Positions 5,770-8,284 of a stretch of 8,284 nt of DNA are shown here, piece by piece. The stretch's first letter is position 1. Every line of letters begins with the position of its first letter. Where the stretch lies: positions 1 to 8,284 of the forward strand of contig JAJZZZ010000038.1 in assembly GCA_021797265.1 (NCBI GenBank), written 5' to 3'. Source of the stretch: Thermoplasmata archaeon (GTDB lineage: Archaea > Thermoplasmatota > Thermoplasmata > Thermoplasmatales > Thermoplasmataceae). Under the pieces are notes generated by a model, which had not been told where the DNA came from, did no database searches, and saw nothing but the letters and a program-made list of their open reading frames with translations. Both the position numbers and the translations under genes were made by a program.

Positions 5770-7547
5770 ATGTTTGATGACTTTAGTACCGGCCCACCTG
5801 AAATACCGTCATCACGGGGCTGTGCCTGAACTGTTACAGAAGGCGCTGAGGGGCCATTTCCATGGTCATCCGAAACATAATGTGCTCCCTCATCCACATA
5901 TTTCTTTCCCCTGAGCAGTGATACAACGGCGGCAACAAATGACAGAGACATGCCTACAAAGAAGGCGTCCCTCAACGCGCCCATGAATGCCGGAGCCAGA
6001 GCCGTTGGGAACCAGTACTTTCCATACAGAGTTGAAGTGTAGCTGTGGAGACCGCTTGAAAGTATGGGGCTGGCGGATATTATTGTCTGCATCGGATTTT
6101 CTCCAAGAAAGGCTGAAAATAGGGCTATGGTGGGTGGCTCCTTGCCCAGAATCGACCCATAATAAGCTGCGTTTGACACACCAAGAGAGGTCAGTGCATT
6201 GGTGAACGACGCACCCATGCCTGCTGCCAGTGCCACAATAACAATGGTGAAGAACATCCCCATGCTTGCAGTCTGCCCTGCATTCCGGAGTGTGGTCATC
6301 ATGCCAGAGGCGGCTCCCCTTGATTCAGCAGGAACTGAATTCATTATTGCGGCCGTATTTGGGGCAGCGAACATTCCGTTTCCCATGCCCATTATGAACA
6401 GTGCAATCCCGAACTCCACATAGTTGAAATTGTACGGCATGGTGGACAGCACAAAGAACATAATTCCCACTATGAACATACCTGCAGTTGCAAGGACTCT
6501 TGCCCCGTGTTTGTCCGAAATTGTACCGGATAGAGGCCCCATTATCATGAATCCAGCAGTCATGGGAAGCATCGCTATTCCGGCCCAGAATGGCGTGGAT
6601 GCATAGGAATATCCGTGGAGGGGCAGCCAGATGCCCTGCAAAAGGATCACCAGCATGATCATAACGCCGCCCCTTCCCACAGCGGAAAGTAGCGATGCAA
6701 AATTACCTGCAGAAAATGCTCTACTCTTGAAAAGTGAGAGCCTGAACATGGGCTGCTTGACCCTTCTTTCAATGAAGGGAAACGCAACAAGCAGTACAAC
6801 ACTGATCACCAGTGACGCGATGACAAGCGGATTTGACCAGCCGGTTGTGTCATTTCCATATGGAAGGAGGCCGTATGTCACAGCTACAAGTAGAATGGTT
6901 ATACCTGCACCGAATGTGATGTTCCCTGCGTAATCTATTCTCTGACCCGTCTCCTTCATTGCGGTGTCCTTGAGCTTAGCCATGCTCCAGATTGTCCCGA
7001 ATAGTCCAACTGGAACGCTTACAAGGAATATGTACCTCCAGTTGATAACGGAAAGTACTCCACCCAGGATTAACCCGATGAATGATCCGCCAAGTGCAGC
7101 CACCTGATTTATACCAAGGGCCTTTCCCCTCTCATTTACCGGGAATGCATCCGTTATTATTGCGGAGCTGTTTGAAAACAGGAAGGCCGCACCAACACCC
7201 TGCACAATCCTCATTGCAACAAGATACTGGGCTGCTGCCACGCCGGTGCCCGGCGTAAGGTACAGCAGGACCGACCCTGCTGTGAATATTGCAAAACCGA
7301 AATTGAAAAGCCTGACCCTGCCAAAAATGTCCGAGAGCCTTCCAAATGTGACAAGAAGAACAGCTGTGACAATGTTGAATCCCATAAGGATCCACAGCAG
7401 ATAGATGAAAGAACCCGAGGCAAATGGGCTCAGATGTATTCCCTTGAATATTGCAGGTAATGATATGAGGGTGATGGTGCCGTTTATGGTGGCCATCAGG
7501 ACACCCATTGTGGTGTTGGAAAGCGCAACCCACTTGTATTTTACCAT
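5760..7547 (-). CDS. MFS multidrug efflux transporter, DHA2 (EmrB/QacA-like, 14-TM)
   Basis: A 595-residue proton-coupled exporter predicted in the cytoplasmic membrane. Seen: first span with the D1-like segment [10 protein letters not shown] (22-31), motif [12 protein letters not shown] (69-79) between spans 2 and 3, motif [10 protein letters not shown] (113-121) with the conserved arginine, motif C-like [13 protein letters not shown] (151-163) marking an antiporter, and [13 protein letters not shown] (169-181), typical of DHA2 members. Hydrophobic segments continue to about residue 550, consistent with 14 spans. A long loop (about 445-520) lies in the C-terminal half and a hydrophilic tail of about 45 residues ends the protein. 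The ATG at 7547 has a good box A about 24 nt upstream and no Shine-Dalgarno. It forms a transcription unit with the downstream MarR gene. Substrates are unknown; lipophilic drugs or metabolites are usual for the family. Confidence 0.9.
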   Translation of the reverse strand: MVKYKWVALSNTTMGVLMATINGTITLISLPAIFKGIHLSPFASGSFIYLLWILMGFNIVTAVLLVTFGRLSDIFGRVRLFNFGFAIFTAGSVLLYLTPGTGVAAAQYLVAMRIVQGVGAAFLFSNSSAIITDAFPVNERGKALGINQVAALGGSFIGLILGGVLSVINWRYIFLVSVPVGLFGTIWSMAKLKDTAMKETGQRIDYAGNITFGAGITILLVAVTYGLLPYGNDTTGWSNPLVIASLVISVVLLVAFPFIERRVKQPMFRLSLFKSRAFSAGNFASLLSAVGRGGVMIMLVILLQGIWLPLHGYSYASTPFWAGIAMLPMTAGFMIMGPLSGTISDKHGARVLATAGMFIVGIMFFVLSTMPYNFNYVEFGIALFIMGMGNGMFAAPNTAAIMNSVPAESRGAASGMMTTLRNAGQTASMGMFFTIVIVALAAGMGASFTNALTSLGVSNAAYYGSILGKEPPTIALFSAFLGENPMQTIISASPILSSGLHSYTSTLYGKYWFPTALAPAFMGALRDAFFVGMSLSFVAAVVSLLRGKKYVDEGAHYVSDDHGNGPSAPSVTVQAQPRDDGISGGPVLKSSNMRR

Positions 7548-7548
7548 G

Positions 7549-7557
7549 TTCTGTGAA
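7549..7557. promoter_or_regulatory. Operator-like repeat TTCTGTGAA, copy 1 (start-proximal)
   Basis: A near-palindromic TTC-TGT-GAA sits immediately upstream of the MFS start codon. The identical 9-mer recurs at 7624-7632. A repressor bound here would cover the transcription start. The link to the MarR protein is inferred. Confidence 0.35.
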
Positions 7558-7566
7558 ATTACCTTC

Positions 7567-7585
7567 AGATATAAATCCTTTATCT
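7567..7585. promoter_or_regulatory. Dyad overlapping the MFS box A, candidate MarR operator
   Basis: On the minus strand AGATAAA-GGATT-TATATCT is a 7-bp inverted repeat with one mismatch and a 5-nt spacer. It overlaps the TATA box. Size and position fit a MarR operator that blocks TBP binding, but AT-rich promoters readily give such dyads by chance. Confidence 0.35.
7568..7575 (-). promoter_or_regulatory. Box A (TATA) promoter of the MFS-marR operon
   Basis: TTTATATC, preceded by AAAGGA, is centred about 24 nt upstream of the ATG at 7547. This is near-consensus archaeal box A at the spacing expected for a leaderless mRNA. Confidence 0.55.
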
Positions 7586-7620
7586 ATAAACTATACAGAC
7601 ATAATTCAATGACGGACCAT

Positions 7621-7636
7621 AAATTCTGTGAATTTT
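7621..7636. repeat. Inverted repeat containing TTCTGTGAA, copy 2
   Basis: AAATTC-TGT-GAATTT (7621-7635) is a perfect 6-bp inverted repeat with a 3-nt centre. It contains the same TTCTGTGAA found at 7549-7557; the two copies are 75 bp apart. It may be a second operator or a weak 3' hairpin of the HAD gene. Confidence 0.4.
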
Positions 7637-7676
7637 CGGACATAATATCTGCAAGATTAATCCAGTAAAGCTTCTG

Positions 7677-8150
7677 TTAGAACTGTTTTGCCCGTAAAAT
7701 GTTGATAAATTCGATCCCGAGACGCCTTGCCATTTCCCCATCCATGTCATCCCTGTCGCCAACCATGACGGAATGCTCCAGATCTATTGGAAAATCAAGC
7801 ATTGCCTTTTCTATGAGCCCTGTCCCCGGCTTCCTGCAATTGCATCCCTCGTCCGGCCTGTGGGGGCAGTAGTAAATGGCATCTATCCTGACACCCATGT
7901 GCGCCAGGCGCTTTACAAGGGCAGTGTTGAATCTTCCTAGATCTTCTTCAGTGAAATATCCGCGATTCACTCCTGACTGGTTAGTTATAATGATGAGGAG
8001 GAACCCTTTCTGCTGGTATTTCTTCATCAGCCTGACGGCATCCATGAAAACATGCAGCTGTGCCGGATCATGACAATAAGGGCAATCCCTGTTGATTGTG
8101 CCATCACGATCTATGAACAGGGCGGGCTTTGGGACACCAGTAACCGTCAG
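7677..8150 (-). CDS. HAD-IIIA phosphatase, GmhB/HisB-N type (heptose bisphosphate or histidinol-phosphate phosphatase-like)
   Basis: A 157-residue soluble Mg2+-dependent phosphatase. Numbered from the CTG at 8150: motif I FIDRDGT (nucleophile D14, acid/base D16), motif II ITNQSG (T56), zinc-binding CPHRPDEGCNC (C95, H97, C103, C105), motif III lysine in RKPG (K107) and motif IV GDRDDMD (D132, D137). The zinc loop defines the GmhB/HisB-N subgroup. GmhB makes D-glycero-D-manno-heptose 1-phosphate for surface sugars; HisB-N acts in histidine synthesis. No his genes are visible, so a glycan role is a mild preference. The ATG at 8045 would remove motif I and cannot be the start. No ATG, GTG or TTG exists between motif I and the upstream in-frame stop; the CTG at 8150 overlaps the previous gene's TGA and has GGTG 7 nt upstream. 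Two extra cysteines (C23, C26) follow motif I. Substrate is uncertain. Confidence 0.82.
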   Translation of the reverse strand: MTVTGVPKPALFIDRDGTINRDCPYCHDPAQLHVFMDAVRLMKKYQQKGFLLIIITNQSGVNRGYFTEEDLGRFNTALVKRLAHMGVRIDAIYYCPHRPDEGCNCRKPGTGLIEKAMLDFPIDLEHSVMVGDRDDMDGEMARRLGIEFINILRAKQF

Positions 8151-8284
8151 TGAGTAACACCTATGCGGTCAAGTTTGTGCTTCACGCTGTTGTCCTTATC
8201 TGTCCTGTGATCTATCTTTATTATTGTTTCAACGCGTTTGAAACCGGATTTTAGTATTTCACTCTCGGCGCTCTTTATGGCGTT
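8147..8284 (-). CDS. Unidentified protein, C-terminal 45 residues (5' end outside window)
   Basis: An open frame enters from the right edge and ends with TGA at 8147-8149. The visible part includes AESEILKSGFKRVETIIKID and ends with LDRIGVTH. It is basic and helix-strand-like, with no recognisable motif. Its stop overlaps the proposed CTG start of the HAD phosphatase, and a GGTG motif near its end could serve that gene, so the two are probably translated from one mRNA. It looks coding because it is open throughout and coupled to the next gene, but I do not recognise the family. Confidence 0.6.
   Translation of the reverse strand, partial: NAIKSAESEILKSGFKRVETIIKIDHRTDKDNSVKHKLDRIGVTH

Noticed and set aside
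7132..7533. 133-residue minus-strand frame inside the MFS gene
   Set aside because: It is an out-of-frame shadow rich in His and Cys; the MFS frame carries all conserved motifs in the same interval.
1..8284. CRISPR array, tRNA or rRNA genes
   Set aside because: No regularly spaced repeats, cloverleaf-like segments or rRNA-like stretches were seen on either strand.

Overview
The window looks like a piece of a thermoacidophilic archaeal chromosome, most likely Thermoplasmata (Thermoplasma/Ferroplasma/Cuniculiplasma relatives). The signs are archaeal box A (TATA) elements about 24-26 nt upstream of first-gene start codons, GGTGA-type ribosome binding sites at genes inside operons, and a sugar-acid dehydratase beside a BadF/BcrA-type sugar kinase, a pairing expected for Entner-Doudoroff metabolism in that group. 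No rRNA, tRNA or universal marker gene is present, so the lineage is inferred from gene content.

Left part (1-3281), sugar use. A 5'-truncated ABC transporter ATPase of the MalK/GlcV type reads rightward to 844. It converges on two leftward genes: an enolase-superfamily sugar-acid (gluconate/galactonate type) dehydratase (1004-2170) and, upstream of it, a BadF/BadG/BcrA/BcrD-type kinase (2283-3281), probably a 2-keto-3-deoxy-gluconate (KDG) kinase. Together they suggest sugar import, dehydration of the aldonate to KDG, and phosphorylation of KDG. The ABC gene is more A+T-rich than the rest of the window.

Middle (3282-3647). This 366-bp stretch has no intact gene. Its minus strand holds what looks like the decayed 3' end of an IS605/IS1341-type tnpB, with two clean hairpins and an omega-RNA-like end. 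The end abuts the TATA box of the kinase promoter.

Right part (3648-8284), all leftward. A multi-spanning polysaccharide flippase (3648-5198) follows a two-gene efflux unit: a DHA2-type 14-TM MFS transporter (5760-7547) and a tightly coupled MarR regulator (5269-5754). Upstream is a zinc-containing HAD-IIIA phosphatase of the GmhB/HisB-N type (7677-8150). Its only plausible start is a CTG that overlaps the stop of an unidentified upstream gene (C-terminus at 8147-8284). The HAD phosphatase and flippase could both serve surface glycan synthesis, but the efflux unit lies between them and the link is only suggestive.

Regulatory pattern: the four genes with their own promoter (kinase, dehydratase, flippase, MFS) appear to be transcribed leaderless. 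The internal genes (MarR, HAD) instead carry GGTG-type ribosome binding sites. Two copies of TTCTGTGAA flank the MFS promoter, and a separate dyad covers its TATA box; these are candidate MarR operators.
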